From the NCBI GenBank assembly GCA_002900995.3, contig PJEW03000016.1:1-64000 (forward strand): DNA of 64,000 nt. Reading direction: 5' to 3'. This stretch comes from Ganoderma boninense (taxonomy: Eukaryota; Basidiomycota; Agaricomycetes; Polyporales; Polyporaceae). The translations under genes were made by a program, and so were the position numbers. The stretch's first letter is position 1, and every line of letters begins with the position of its first letter. Below, in pieces: positions 53,892 through 64,000 of the stretch. The notes under the pieces are model-generated. The model saw only the letters and a list, made by a program, of their open reading frames with translations, searched no databases and was not told the DNA's origin.

Positions 53892-55678
53892 CTGGAATAG
53901 TGAAGGACGAGGACAATCACGGGGGCTTGAGCAGACTTTGCGGCGTAACTATTCAGGTCGACGTCGTGCTTTAAATCCCGGAAAACCGTGGAATGTTTGA
54001 GCGCCCTAGTTAGCACGAAGGAAGATGATAGGACTTACCAGGGTGGGTAGACTGTCTGTGATGGCCGGTGCTTAGTGAATTTCATAAAGGGCATCCAATC
54101 TAAGGATTTGTAGCCAGAGTTGGCGACTTGGTTGTGGTGTCTTAAGACACACGAAGAGTTAGCTCATATTCCTGCGGAGAAGGGACCGAGATTTGGCGCG
54201 ATTTTAACCGCACGGGCTGAAACGCAGCAGAAACAACGCTACTGCATCGCGACTGCCCAGCCCGATACGAAGCTCCGATCTTTCATCGCGCTTTTGCGCC
54301 CGATTTCAGACAGAAATACATTTGTACTGCCAAGGGGTCCCACGCAGCACCCAAACTCTGTTCGTCTATCACGTCAACATGGCAGCGGTACACCTCCAGT
54401 TAACTTGCATTCCAATCATCGGCGCATCGCGCGTCTCCCTCCGCGTCTCAGTGGTCCCATCCGGTCTGGATATCAGAGACCGAGCCCGTCGCGTGCAAGT
54501 TGTGCGCCCGAGGCGTTCAACCGAGGCGTTCAACTTGCGCGCACGAGGAACTGTCATCCTCGGCCTGACGGATCCTCGTTGGGAAAGCTGATAAGCCGGC
54601 CATATCCGGAGGTACAGAACGCTCACGAAGGTTGAGCTAGAATATGTCCAGGTAGTCGCGCGGAGGGAATAGGACCATTCGCACGCAGCCAGGGTTTGGC
54701 GTGGTACGGGAACAAGGGTCGAAGACGTTACCGAAGTTCCATGTTCCCAATGCTGCTCATGAGCCTGCTCCAGGTGTCCGTCGCAACGTTGAACCTCGCA
54801 AGCCTCGGAAAGAGAACCCGAGACAAGTGTTCATGGGCAGAAAGTGAGCATTCCCAGCGAACGGTAAGAGATGCAGGAGGTGTTCCAAGGGACAAAATAT
54901 GACGCGCAGGTAGTGGGGATCCCCATATAGTACACCTGACTACCCCGGCCGTGGGCCTATTGCGGTCGGATGTGTGCGGACACGGACTGTATCGGAGATT
55001 AGAAGATACGAGGTCTTTAACACTCGTATCTCCAGGACAGCAGCGAGGAGGGAGGAGAGAGACAGAGACAGACATAGAGAGACTCACCAGTCGTCTGTGT
55101 GAGGCAGGGAGAGCAGAAAAGAATGTGAGTGCTCGGTCGGTGGTTGGCTCGTACTGGCTAGCGTTAAAGGACCTCAAACCGAGCGGGGTGCTGAGCGCTT
55201 AAACCGCGCGACTCATCTCCCTACATTCCGGTCCGCTACAGTGCACGCGGGGTCCCACACCACTTTGGTCCTTGCCATCTTGGAATCACACGCTTATTTT
55301 GAGGCAGACGTCCTGCTAGTGTCAGCATGGCATGGGCAGAGGGTCTTCGTAGTGCCCGAAGCAATCAATGAGCCGATCGGCGAAGAGGTTCCGTAGCGAC
55401 GCCAGTTGAGCAGCCTGGGACAGTCGGTGGTAGGATGTTTCAGCAATACTCACGAGGGTCCCTCACGTCCCTATTTCTAGGCTCATGCGCTGCACCCTGC
55501 CGACAGAGATAACATCATATTAGAATCTGACGATCGTACATGGAAGTCAACGAGACGGCAGAGTTCGTGGTCTGAACCCGGGCTCAAACCATCTGCATGA
55601 GCGTAGGAGGCAAATACGTGGGTATGATAAACCGTGGCAAAGATACGAAGGTAGCGTGATCCCGAAATATGGCATCAA
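53892..55678. other. unassigned interval
   Basis: No gene is supported. A nested repeat (CGAGGCGTTCAAC twice, inside CGTGCAAGTT...AACTTGCGCGCACG arms) lies at about 54490-54546. Confidence 0.35.
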
Positions 55679-58600
55679 TCAGTCTGCATCCGATGGCTCC
55701 TCCGAACTTTCCTTCGACGCAGAGCTCCCCTCCTGACGGACGAGTTCATTCAAGGTGTTCTGCAGTACCTCGGACGATGCAAGCTGCAGAGCCGAACAAA
55801 TGAGGTTACAGCTGTGGGAGGAAATGAAATCTTGAAGTCCCTTCACTCCGTGATCGCCAATCCCCGATGTCCTGTATTTGAATGTGAATTTCCGGGGTAG
55901 GCACTATACATCAATCAGACTCGTACCCCTCCAAAGTGTGAGTCATAGGATCGAATAACGTAAGCGATAGCTTCCCGCTTGCATTGGCATTGTTTGAACC
56001 TGGACGCGTGAAGGACAGCTTTAGGCATAAACCAGCGCGAGAGGAGAGCGACCACACCTTGTATGTCTGCGAATATGTAACGGCATGCTGTCTCTTCGGC
56101 TACATAATGAGCGAACGCAGTGACAGTCAACGAACACAAGTCACTACGGGTCGTTGAGCCCAGGGTTCCACTGAACTTGACGACGGTCGTCGTAAGTCGC
56201 CGAGGCTCAACCAGATAGACCCCTGAGACCTCCTCAGTATTTTCGACATGAGCTTCATTGTCGCAATCGACTCTGTCGGCCTCTTCCGATGAGGAAACTG
56301 TCAGTGAACTGGGCTTGTATGACTTCAAGAGAAACGCCTCAGAGACATTGAACTCTGACACGAAAAAGGTTAGAAATGTAGACGATGCTCGAGACATATC
56401 ATACCAGCAATATCTGCGCCCTGATCGAAAGCGCGGGTTTTGAACTTCTCGGCGAAGTAAGCCATGCGCTTGAGCCGGATTAGGTCTGCGGTGAGTACGG
56501 TGATAGCTTTCTGGAGGGTGATATCTTCTGATCTCCCCCCGCCAACGTTGACAAGCTTCTTCGCAACGTAAGCGTCGTTGCCAATCCGTAGCTGTTAATT
56601 ATTCGTCCATTAAATCATGAAAAGCGGAGCTCTGGGCAGACTCACACCGAAGACATCCTTCGTTGTACCACGCTCTCCAGCGTCGAGGTCAAGGGCCTTC
56701 GTTTCCAAATATCCCGACGGGAACGAAGACTCTTCCATGAGCGTCGGACTCCCAGAGCCATCAGATATCAAGCATGTGGTCTTCCTGAATCGAATCTCCA
56801 CGACAGAGATGGCCAAAGGCGTCTGTGTAAGAAGATCCCCGTCTCCGACAAATAGCGAGCGCAGCGTCTTCCGTGATGGTTGGGGAGACGCCAAATCTGC
56901 TAGAATATTTGAGGTACGGCATTATGTGCAACTACATCGAAAGTAGCCCACCTCGGACACGTTTAGAGCTCTGAGCGCCTGCGTACGCGTCACCAACACT
57001 TGTTGCAGAGGTCTTGCGCTTTGTGCCTGCTCTTCCGATGCCGAGGAGCTCGGGGTCTTCAGTGCGAGCCGTATACTGCATGATCGTCAGACATTTAACC
57101 GCGAATAAACATAAGCAGACAAAACGAACTTGGCCAACGTTGATATAGAGTTCAACGCTGAACGCATAGGACTTCGAGTTCGTCTTCCCCTTGCGCTGTG
57201 TTTGTTTTGGGAGCACAATGTATGTATCGCGGTATTCGGGGCGGCTGTAGACCTGATACCATTGTGCGACGGTCATGACAAGGCTGTCCGTTGGGAAGAC
57301 GAAGTTGTTCGGTGCCCGCAGACTCGTCTCTTCTTTGACAATTTTGGACCGATCTCAGCGAGCAGACTCAGCTCAAAAAGGAAAGACCCACTCCAACAGG
57401 GGGGCAGAGTAAAACTCAGTCCATGGCCCATTCACCTCTTTAACGATGCGAGAGCGAAGGGCTAAAACTCCAAGTAAGCACTGCAAATCCTCACGGACGA
57501 CCAGGTATTTGCGCCTCTCCAGTGCACTCGCATGTGACGGATGCCGCATGTCAGACACTCTGGCGCACTCCCCGGCCATCGAGGCCAGGTATTTGCGCCT
57601 CTCCAGTGCACTCGCATGTGATGGATGCCGCATGTCGGGTCTTGCGCCGGCCATCCAGGTATTTGCGCCGCTCCGGCGGACCTGCTTCAGCTGCATGGAG
57701 CATGTCAGACACTCTGGCGCACTCCCCGGCCATCGAGGCCAGGTATTTGCGCCTCTCCGGCGGACCTGCTTCAGCTGCATGGAGCATGTCAGACACTCTG
57801 GCGCACTCCCCGGCCATCGAGGCCAGGTATTTGCGCCTCTCCAGTGCCTCGCATGTGATGGAGCATGTCGGACACTCTGGCGCACTCCCCGGCCATCGAG
57901 GCCAGGTATTTGCGCCTCTCCAGTGCACTCGCATCTGGATGCCGCACTCGGACACTCTGGCGCACTCCCCGGCCATCGAGGCCAGGTATGCACCTCTGCA
58001 CTCGCATGTGATGGATGCCGCATGTCGGACACTGCTTCAGCTGCATGGAGGGAGCATGCCAGACACTCTGGCGCACTCCCCGGCCATCGAGGCCAGGTAT
58101 TTGCACCTCTCCAGTGCCTCGCGTGATGGATGTGACATGGATGCCGCATGTCGGACACTCTGGGCGCACTGGCGCACCCGGCCATCGAGGCCAGGTATTT
58201 GCGCCTCTCCGGCGGACCTGCCTGCTTCAGCTGCATGGAGCATGTCAGACACTCTGGCGCACTCCCCGGCCATGTCAGAGGCCAGGTATTTGCGCCTCTC
58301 CGGCGGACCTGCTTCAGCTGCATGGAGCATGCCAGAGCATGTCAGACACTCTGGCGCACTCCCCGGCCATCGAGGCCAGGTATTTGCGCCTCTCCAGCGG
58401 ACCTGCTTCAGCTGCATGGAGCATGTCAGACACTCTGGCGCACTCCCCGGCCATCGAGGCCAGGTATTTGCACCTCTCCAGTGCACTCGCATGTGATGGA
58501 TGCCGCATGTCGGACACTCTGGCGCACTCCCCGGCCATCGAGGCCAGGTATTTGCGCCTCTCCGGCGGACCTGCTTCAGCTGCATGGAGCATGTCCAGAC

Positions 58601-61600
58601 ACTCTGGCGCACTCCCGGCCATCGAGGCCAGGTATTTGCGCCTCTCCGGCGGACCTGCTTCAGCTGCATGGAGCATGTCAGACACTCTGGCGCACTCCCC
58701 GGCCATCGAGGCCAGGTATTTGCGCCTCTCCAGTGCACTCGCATGTGATGGATGCCGCATGTCGGACACTCTCTGGCGCACTCCCCGGCCATCGAGGCCA
58801 GGTATTTGCGCCTCAGGTATTTGCGCCTCCGGCGGACCTGCTTCAGCTGCATGGAGCATGCCAGACACTCTGGCGCACTCCCCGGCCATCGAGGCCAGGT
58901 ATTTGCGCCTCTCCAGTGCACTCGCATGTGATGGATGCCGCATGTCGGACACTCTGGCGCACTCCCCGGCCATCGAGGCCAGGTATTTGCGCCTCTCCGG
59001 CGGACCTGCTTCAGCTGCATGGAGCATGCCAGACACTCTGGCGCACTCCCCGGCCATCGAGGCCAGGTATTTGCGCCTCTCCGGCGGACCTGCTTCAGCT
59101 GCATGGAGCATGCCAGACACTCTGGCGCACTCCCCGGCCATCGAGGCCAGGTATTTGCGCCTCTCCAGTGCACTCGCATGTGATGGATGCCGCATGTCGG
59201 ACACTCTGGCGCACTCCCCGGCCATCGAGGCCAGGTATTTGCGCCTCTCCGGCGGACCTGCTTCAGCTGCATGGAGCATGTCAGACACTCTGGCGCACTC
59301 CCCGGCCATCGAGGCCAGGTATTTGCACCTCTCCAGTGCACTCGCATGTGATGGATGCCGCATGTCGGACACTCTGGCGCACTCCCCGGCCATCGAGGCC
59401 AGGTATTTGCACCTCTCCAGTGCACTCGCATGTGATGGATGCCGCATGTCGGACACTCTGGCGCACTCCCCGGCCATCGAGGCCAGGTATTTGCGCCTCT
59501 CCGGCGGACCTGCTTCAGCTGCATGCATGTCAGCACTCTGGCGCACTGCGCCTCTCAGCACACGCACTCTGTATTTGCGCCTCTCGCACTCGCATGTGAT
59601 GGATGCCGCATGTCGGACACTCTGGCGCATCGCCATCGAGGCCAGGTATTTGCGCCTCTCCGGCGGACCTGCTTCAGCTGCATGGAGCATGTCAGACACT
59701 CTGGCGCACTCCCCGGCCTCGAGGCAGGTATCTTGCAGGCCTGCGCCTCTCCAGTGCACTCGCATGTGATGGATGCCGCATGTCGGACACTCTGGCGCAC
59801 TCCCCGGCCATCGAGGCCAGGTATTTGCGCCTCTCCGGCGGACCTGCTTCAGCTGCATGGAGCATGTCAGACACTCTGGCGCATGCCATCGAGGCAGGTA
59901 TTTGCACCTCTCCAGTGCACTCGCATGTGATGGATGCCGCATGTCGGACACTCTGGCGCACTCCCCGGCCATCGAGGCCAGGTATTTGCGCCTCTCCAGT
60001 GCACTCGCATGTGATGGATGCCGCATGTCGGACACTCTGGCGCACTCCCCGGCCATCGAGGCCAGGTATTTGCGCCTCTCCAGTGCACTCGCATGTGATG
60101 GATGCCGCATGTCGGACACTCTGGCGCACTCCCCGGCCATCGAGGCCAGGTATTTGCGCCTCTCCGGCGGACCTGCTTCAGCTGCATGGAGCATGTCAGA
60201 CACTCTGGCGCACTCCCCGGCCATCGAGGCCAGGTATTTGCGCCTCTCCGGCGGACCTGCTTCAGCTGCATGGAGCATGTCAGACACTCTGGCGCACTCC
60301 CCGGCCATCGAGGCCAGGTATTTGCACCTCTCCAGTGCACTCGCATGTGATGGATGCCGCATGTCGGACACTCTGGCGCACTCCCCGGCCATCGAGGCCA
60401 GGTATTTGCGCCTCTCCAGTGCACTCGCATGTGATGGATGCCGCATGTCGGACACTCTGGCGCACTCCCCGGCCATCGAGGCCAGGTATTTGCGCCTCTC
60501 CGGCGGACCTGCTTCAGCTGCATGGAGCATGTCAGACACTCTGGCGCACTCCCCGGCCATCGAGGCCAGGTATTTGCACCTCTCCAGTGCACTCGCATGT
60601 GATGGATGCCGCATGTCGGACACTCTGGCGCACTCCCCGGCCATCGAGGCCAGGTATTTGCGCCTCTCCGGCGGACCTCTGCCATGTCAGACACTCTGGC
60701 GCACTGGCCATCGAGGCCAGGATGCCGCATGTCGGACACTGCTCAGCGCATGGAGCATGCCAGACACTCTGGCGCACTCCCCGGCCATCGAGGCCAGGTA
60801 TTTGCGCCTCTCCGGCGGACCTGCTTCAGCTGCATGGAGCATGCAGCTGCATGGAGCAGACACTCTGGCGCACTCCCCGGCCATCGAGCTTCAGCCAGGT
60901 ATTTGCGCCTCTCCAGTGCACTCGCATGTGATGGATGCTTCCGCATGTCAGACACTCTGGCGCACTCCCCGGCCATCGAGCACCTCTCCAGGTATTTGCA
61001 CCTCTCCAGTGCACTCGCATGTGATGGATGCCGCATGTCGGACACTCTGGCGCACTCCCCGGCCATCGAGGCCAGGTATTTGCGCCTCTCCGGCGGACCT
61101 GCTTCAGCTGCATGGAGCATGCCAGACACTCTGGCGCACTCCCCGGCCATGCCAGTGCACTCGTATTTGCGCATGTCGGACACTCTCTCCGGCGCCAGGA
61201 CCTGCTTCAGCTGCATGGAGCATGCCAGACACTCTGGCGCACTCCCCGGACCATCGGCGGGTCAATGAGGACACACCTAGCATGGTATTCACCTCGGGGA
61301 AGAATATGACCCCAGTCCCAAGCATCTGATGGATGTGCTTTGGGGAATCGCTGCGCCGACACTCATAGTAAATGGTACAGTGAGTCACCTGGGGTTTCTG
61401 CGAGCTAAACCCTTGAGTAGCGCGAATCGTCTGCAGCTCTTCGAGGGAAATTGATGCCCCCACAGTCCCAGGAATATTCGTTCTGTCCTTGCGAAGCTTA
61501 AGGTCGAGGTTAGCTCGGCGAATTTGAGCGGATTGCTCCCGTTCGGGATCAAACGCGATTCCTCTCTCGTAGTTTTCTACGGCCCCGGTAAGAAGTGATT

Positions 61601-61955
61601 CGGGATAGAGAAGATGCATGACATGAGGATTCACCCGCTCGACGACATGTTCCGCACGGATCGGTGACCGTAGTCCCGCAAATTCCGCACTGACCACACT
61701 GTGTATAGCTCGCCTAGGATAGAGAGTCGGGAGGTGGACTCGGAGAATGGACAGCAATAAACATACCTGAATTTGCTCTTTGTCCGCACTACTGATGGCA
61801 GGGTCTTGGAGTTTGACACAGAGAAAACAGAGTTTCCCACCGGGCTCCATTCGAGTGAAAACCATTTGACAGCCATTGTTCGCGTTGTTCTCGCCTCCAC
61901 AAGGGTCAAGATTACCTCGTTCTCGATATGGAACTGGAGCTTTGAGAGTCGCCAT
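55679..61955 (-). CDS. alpha-kinase (MHCK/EF2K-type) with satellite-expanded intron
   Basis: Minus gene, ATG at 61955, TGA at 55681-55679. N-terminal part: GGKLCFLCVKL, then (intron 61714-61766) QCGQCGICGTTVTDPCGTC, a zinc-binding region. Further: NYERGIAFDPEREQSAQIRR (intron 61577-61634 before it) and TIYYECRRSDSPKHIHQMLG. After the long intron: LLGVLALRSRIVKEVNGPWT, VAQWYQVYSRPEYRDTYIVL, and a basic linker KRKTSATSVGDAYAGAQSSK. The alpha-kinase domain has YLVEPRRLTTTVVKFSGTLG (ATP-binding Lys), CRYIFADIQG, LFDPMTHT, GTSGIGDHG (catalytic Asp) and SHSCNLICSALQL (zinc ligands). At least eight introns are visible. Exon joining near 57300-57440 is unresolved. Predicted Ser/Thr kinase of the atypical alpha-kinase family, which is expanded in Agaricomycetes. 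The catalytic residues are intact. Confidence 0.85.
57501..61250 (-). repeat. 84-bp satellite array inside an alpha-kinase intron
   Basis: About 45 units of 84 bp (for example AGGTATTTGCG at 58981, 59065, 59149). Two unit types alternate irregularly: one with CTCCAGTGCACTCGCATGTG, one with CTCCGGCGGACCTGCTTCAG. There are several indel-disrupted units near 57900-58300, 59520-59740 and 60670-61000. The first type is the reverse complement of the 84-bp A unit at 3070-3788, with about 13 differences by hand. It sits between a GTGAAT donor (61292) and a TTTGCAG acceptor (57481). Removing it would leave a 62-bp intron. Confidence 0.9.
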
Positions 61956-62585
61956 AGCCTAGGAAGAAATTGAGCAATATGGACGTCAATGTATGAGGAG
62001 GGGATGCTGATAGAGGCGGGGAAACCACGGACTGCCTCAGCGCACACATAGCCTGGATTATATGTCCGGCTGGTCAGGGTGTCGGATGTCTGCGACGTCG
62101 GCGATTCAAAGCTTACCAAATGTAGAATGTTGCGCGCCGCCACTGAGGGTTGCGCAACAAAATCCTGATACAAGAAACAAGCGTCATCTGAAGAGGTTTG
62201 CCCAGAGTCAGAGTTTCCGTTGCTCAAAAGGATGGTACAGGGCGGAGCGCACAATGTACCACCCATCAAATGACTGTGTCGACATCTTGGCATCGGTGAC
62301 AAGTTAGAAACCTCACCGATAGGCGTCTGTTGGACTCTAGGGGTCAGGCTGCATGGCTCGTGAGCAGGATTACCTTGCGCTGGAAATGCGTGGAGAGAGC
62401 GAAACCGACAGAGGATCAGGTTCGAGATCGGGCGCAGGCGGCATCTGGGATGATATTTGATCAGCGGAGCATGTCTTTCCGGGTCGTCCTGGCGAGTCGC
62501 CGTTCAAAGATTGTGCGGCATCCCCCTGGATGGGAGGAAGCGCAAATGAGTAAGTAGCACGGTGGGCGCCGTCTTGCTCGGAAGG
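61956..62585. other. alpha-kinase upstream region
   Basis: Minus frames here (for example FESPTSQTSDTLTSRTYNPG) are open but unrecognised; a further 5' exon is possible. Otherwise presumed promoter shared with the divergent pseudogene to the right. Confidence 0.3.
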
Positions 62586-63350
62586 ACCCTATCTCGTCGT
62601 CTCTTCCAAACCAACCCAGCGTCCATTTGACGCCATCGCCGCCGCAGTAGCTATTCTCGGCGTGGTGACGCATACACGGGGTCGAGTCACATTTTCTGTC
62701 GTCTGTAGAGGCCTCTGCGACGACGTGAAGGCGAAACTGCAGGAATCCGTTGTCAGCGACTCCGACAAGATCAGCGTCTTCCTCAACCTACCTCCACCCA
62801 TCCACCCCGACCGCGCTCCCTTCCGGGCCCCTTTGGGCCAAGATCGCCAAGATCTCCAACCTGTCGGTAGACAGGATGTTGTATCTGGACGCCGACGTCC
62901 TGGTCAGGGGAGACTTGACGGGACTCTGGGAAACCGACCTCGGGGACAAGGCGCTCGCAGCGCCCCCCAACTTTGGGGTGCCGATCGGCCACGACAATAG
63001 GGCGCATGCCCTATTTCAACGCCGCGGTCATGCTCATGGACCTGACGCTCGTTCGGAAAGACCTGGTCTCGCTCTGCCGCGGAGTCGGAGAACTTAAGGT
63101 TCACAGACCAGGATGCCCTGAACGTCCATTTTCGGGACAATTGGCAGGCTGTTAGCTTGAAATGGAATGCACAAGGGCTCGGGACGTACGCTAAGTATCG
63201 CACACCCGACCGCGTCGCCCTTGACCTGTAGGGTATGGTGGATCCGAGCATCGTACATTTCACAGGCGCCTTGCACCCGTTATCTTGAACCCCTTCGTGT
63301 AGCCGGTCACAGGGAAGCCATGGGGTTACATCGGTGCTCAGTGTGGTAAC
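62586..63350 (+). pseudogene. glycosyltransferase family 8 pseudogene
   Basis: The plus strand carries GT8 pieces in different frames: PFDAIAAAVAILGVVTHTRG and VTFSVVCRGLCDDVKAKLQE; then AKIAKISNLSVDRMLYLDAD VLVRGDLTGLWETDLGDKAL with the DxD metal motif (DAD, about 62890) and FGVPIGHDN; then MPYFNAAVMLMDLTLVRKDL; then FTDQDALNVHFRDNWQAVSL KWNAQGLGTYAKY; then GMVDPSIVHFTGALHP and ILNPFV-stop-PVTGKPWGYIG. Frame changes lie near 62810, 63000, 63085 and 63275, and stops at 63226 and about 63300. The intact relatives transfer sugars from UDP/NDP-sugars (glycogenin/galactinol-synthase fold). This copy cannot make a full protein. Confidence 0.75.
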
Positions 63351-63424
63351 CACCTGACACTTGACTCGTTGAATGGTAAGTAAAGCCAATGATCTGCGAG
63401 CGACATGAAATAAATAACGTAGCA

Positions 63425-63530
63425 GAAATTTCCAAACCCGGTCGGGCGGGGATTCGAACCGCCCACTACGTCCCATTTGGATACTGATGACTCCGACTCC
63501 TTCGCGCTCACCCATGTCAATGTGCGTGTT
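63425..63530 (-). other. tRNA-like sequence, probably a pseudogene or SINE head
   Basis: The minus strand has GGTTCGAATCC (T-loop/B-box) preceded by GGTGAGCGCGAAGGAG (A-box-like) and a GGAGTCATCAGTATCC stretch where an anticodon arm would be. The T-stem has an extra base and the two ends do not pair as an acceptor stem, so I do not call a functional tRNA. Confidence 0.35.
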
Positions 63531-64000
63531 CAACGGTGCTGGCTTTCGTCCCCGCCTCATACTACCATCATAGGCGCGTTCTGTGTCTTTCTCTCATCTT
63601 CTTCATGTCCCAGGCCGAAACACTGCCTCGCTTCGGCGATGAAGCCCGCAAAGGCATGTCGTTGATTCAGGGGTCGGGTGCCAGCGCAATCCGGCTCTAC
63701 TTCGTGATCGAAACTACGTGAAGTGGCTTTTCTCGTATACTTCAACATTGTATGGAGTCCGATTTCACATTGCTCGAAGCTAACTACGTCCTTTCCAGAT
63801 TGTATTCTTCTTCCAGTCGATTCGACAAGCTGGAGATGGACAACTCTACGCCTCTGCCCGCATTGCTTCGCACACGTCCTATCCAGCATGCTCGGTGAGT
63901 TGAAGTATCGTTAGTGCGTCAGCCAAATCGGTGACATCAGCGTTACGAGGACGTGGACGTGGACGCGGGCGCATGCAAGTTGTCGAGTGAGTGGGGGCGA
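63531..64000. other. unassigned right edge
   Basis: A short plus frame (MSQAETLPRFGDEARKGMSL IQGSGASAIRLYFVIETT, ending about 63721) looks coding-like but is unrecognised. Nothing else is supported to the window end. Confidence 0.3.

Noticed and set aside
57522..61329. Long overlapping ORFs (up to 776 codons) on both strands
   Set aside because: They follow from an 84-bp unit that is a multiple of three and free of stops; many frames are open at once and the region lies in an intron.
63425..63530. Functional tRNA
   Set aside because: The T-stem carries an extra base and no acceptor stem can be paired.

Overview
This is a eukaryotic, fungal window, most likely from an Agaricomycete (Basidiomycota). 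It has short GT-AG introns of about 50-65 bp, KDZ-type DNA transposons, Ty1/copia elements, a LINE, and an alpha-kinase gene with fungal-type intron spacing. Three runs of exactly 100 N (16789-16888, 32982-33081, 48476-48575) are scaffold gaps. Most of the window is mobile DNA. All coordinates and homologies come from reading the sequence by eye; no database search was run.

The dominant structure is a five-level nest of insertions, each level proved by its target-site duplication. An 84/105-bp satellite (3070-3788 and 42965-43823) is split by element X1 (3789-42964, 7-bp duplication CTCGGGA). Inside X1 a Ty1/copia element lies at 5042-38398 (316-bp LTRs, 5-bp duplication GACAG), and it breaks a 140-codon X1 gene at its seventh codon. 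That copia gag gene is itself broken twice: by a KDZ transposon K1 (5452-15940, about 957-bp inverted repeats, 8-bp duplication GCCTCAAC) and by X2 (16360-34105, 7-bp duplication CGAGATC). K1 carries a LINE remnant (7748-8319, 16-bp duplication) inside its transposase gene, and X2 carries a second copia (about 16889-22905). Removing the insertions in silico restores an open copia gag-pol frame and an unbroken satellite.

X1 and X2 are members of one element family. All four of their ends share the same short blocks at the same spacing, have CCGGCCGG-rich subterminal DNA and make 7-bp duplications. They carry multi-exon genes of unknown function; X1 also holds the C-terminal part of a KDZ-like transposase. 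X2 holds two related genes facing opposite ways (22944-25043 plus; 27596-32399 minus). An upstream block near 33.1-33.3 kb in X2 recurs at 41.3 kb in X1. K1 carries an internally deleted KDZ transposase and two further spliced genes, one with a viroplasmin/RNase H1-N-like domain and a 15-residue tandem repeat.

To the right lie a few genes of unknown function (44.7-45.2, 49.4-50.8, 53.3-53.9 kb), an alpha-kinase gene (55679-61955, minus) and a glycosyltransferase-8 pseudogene (62.6-63.35 kb). One alpha-kinase intron contains 3.75 kb of the same 84-bp satellite, inverted; without it the intron would be 62 bp. The stretch 45.6-49.4 kb and several others hold nothing I can name.
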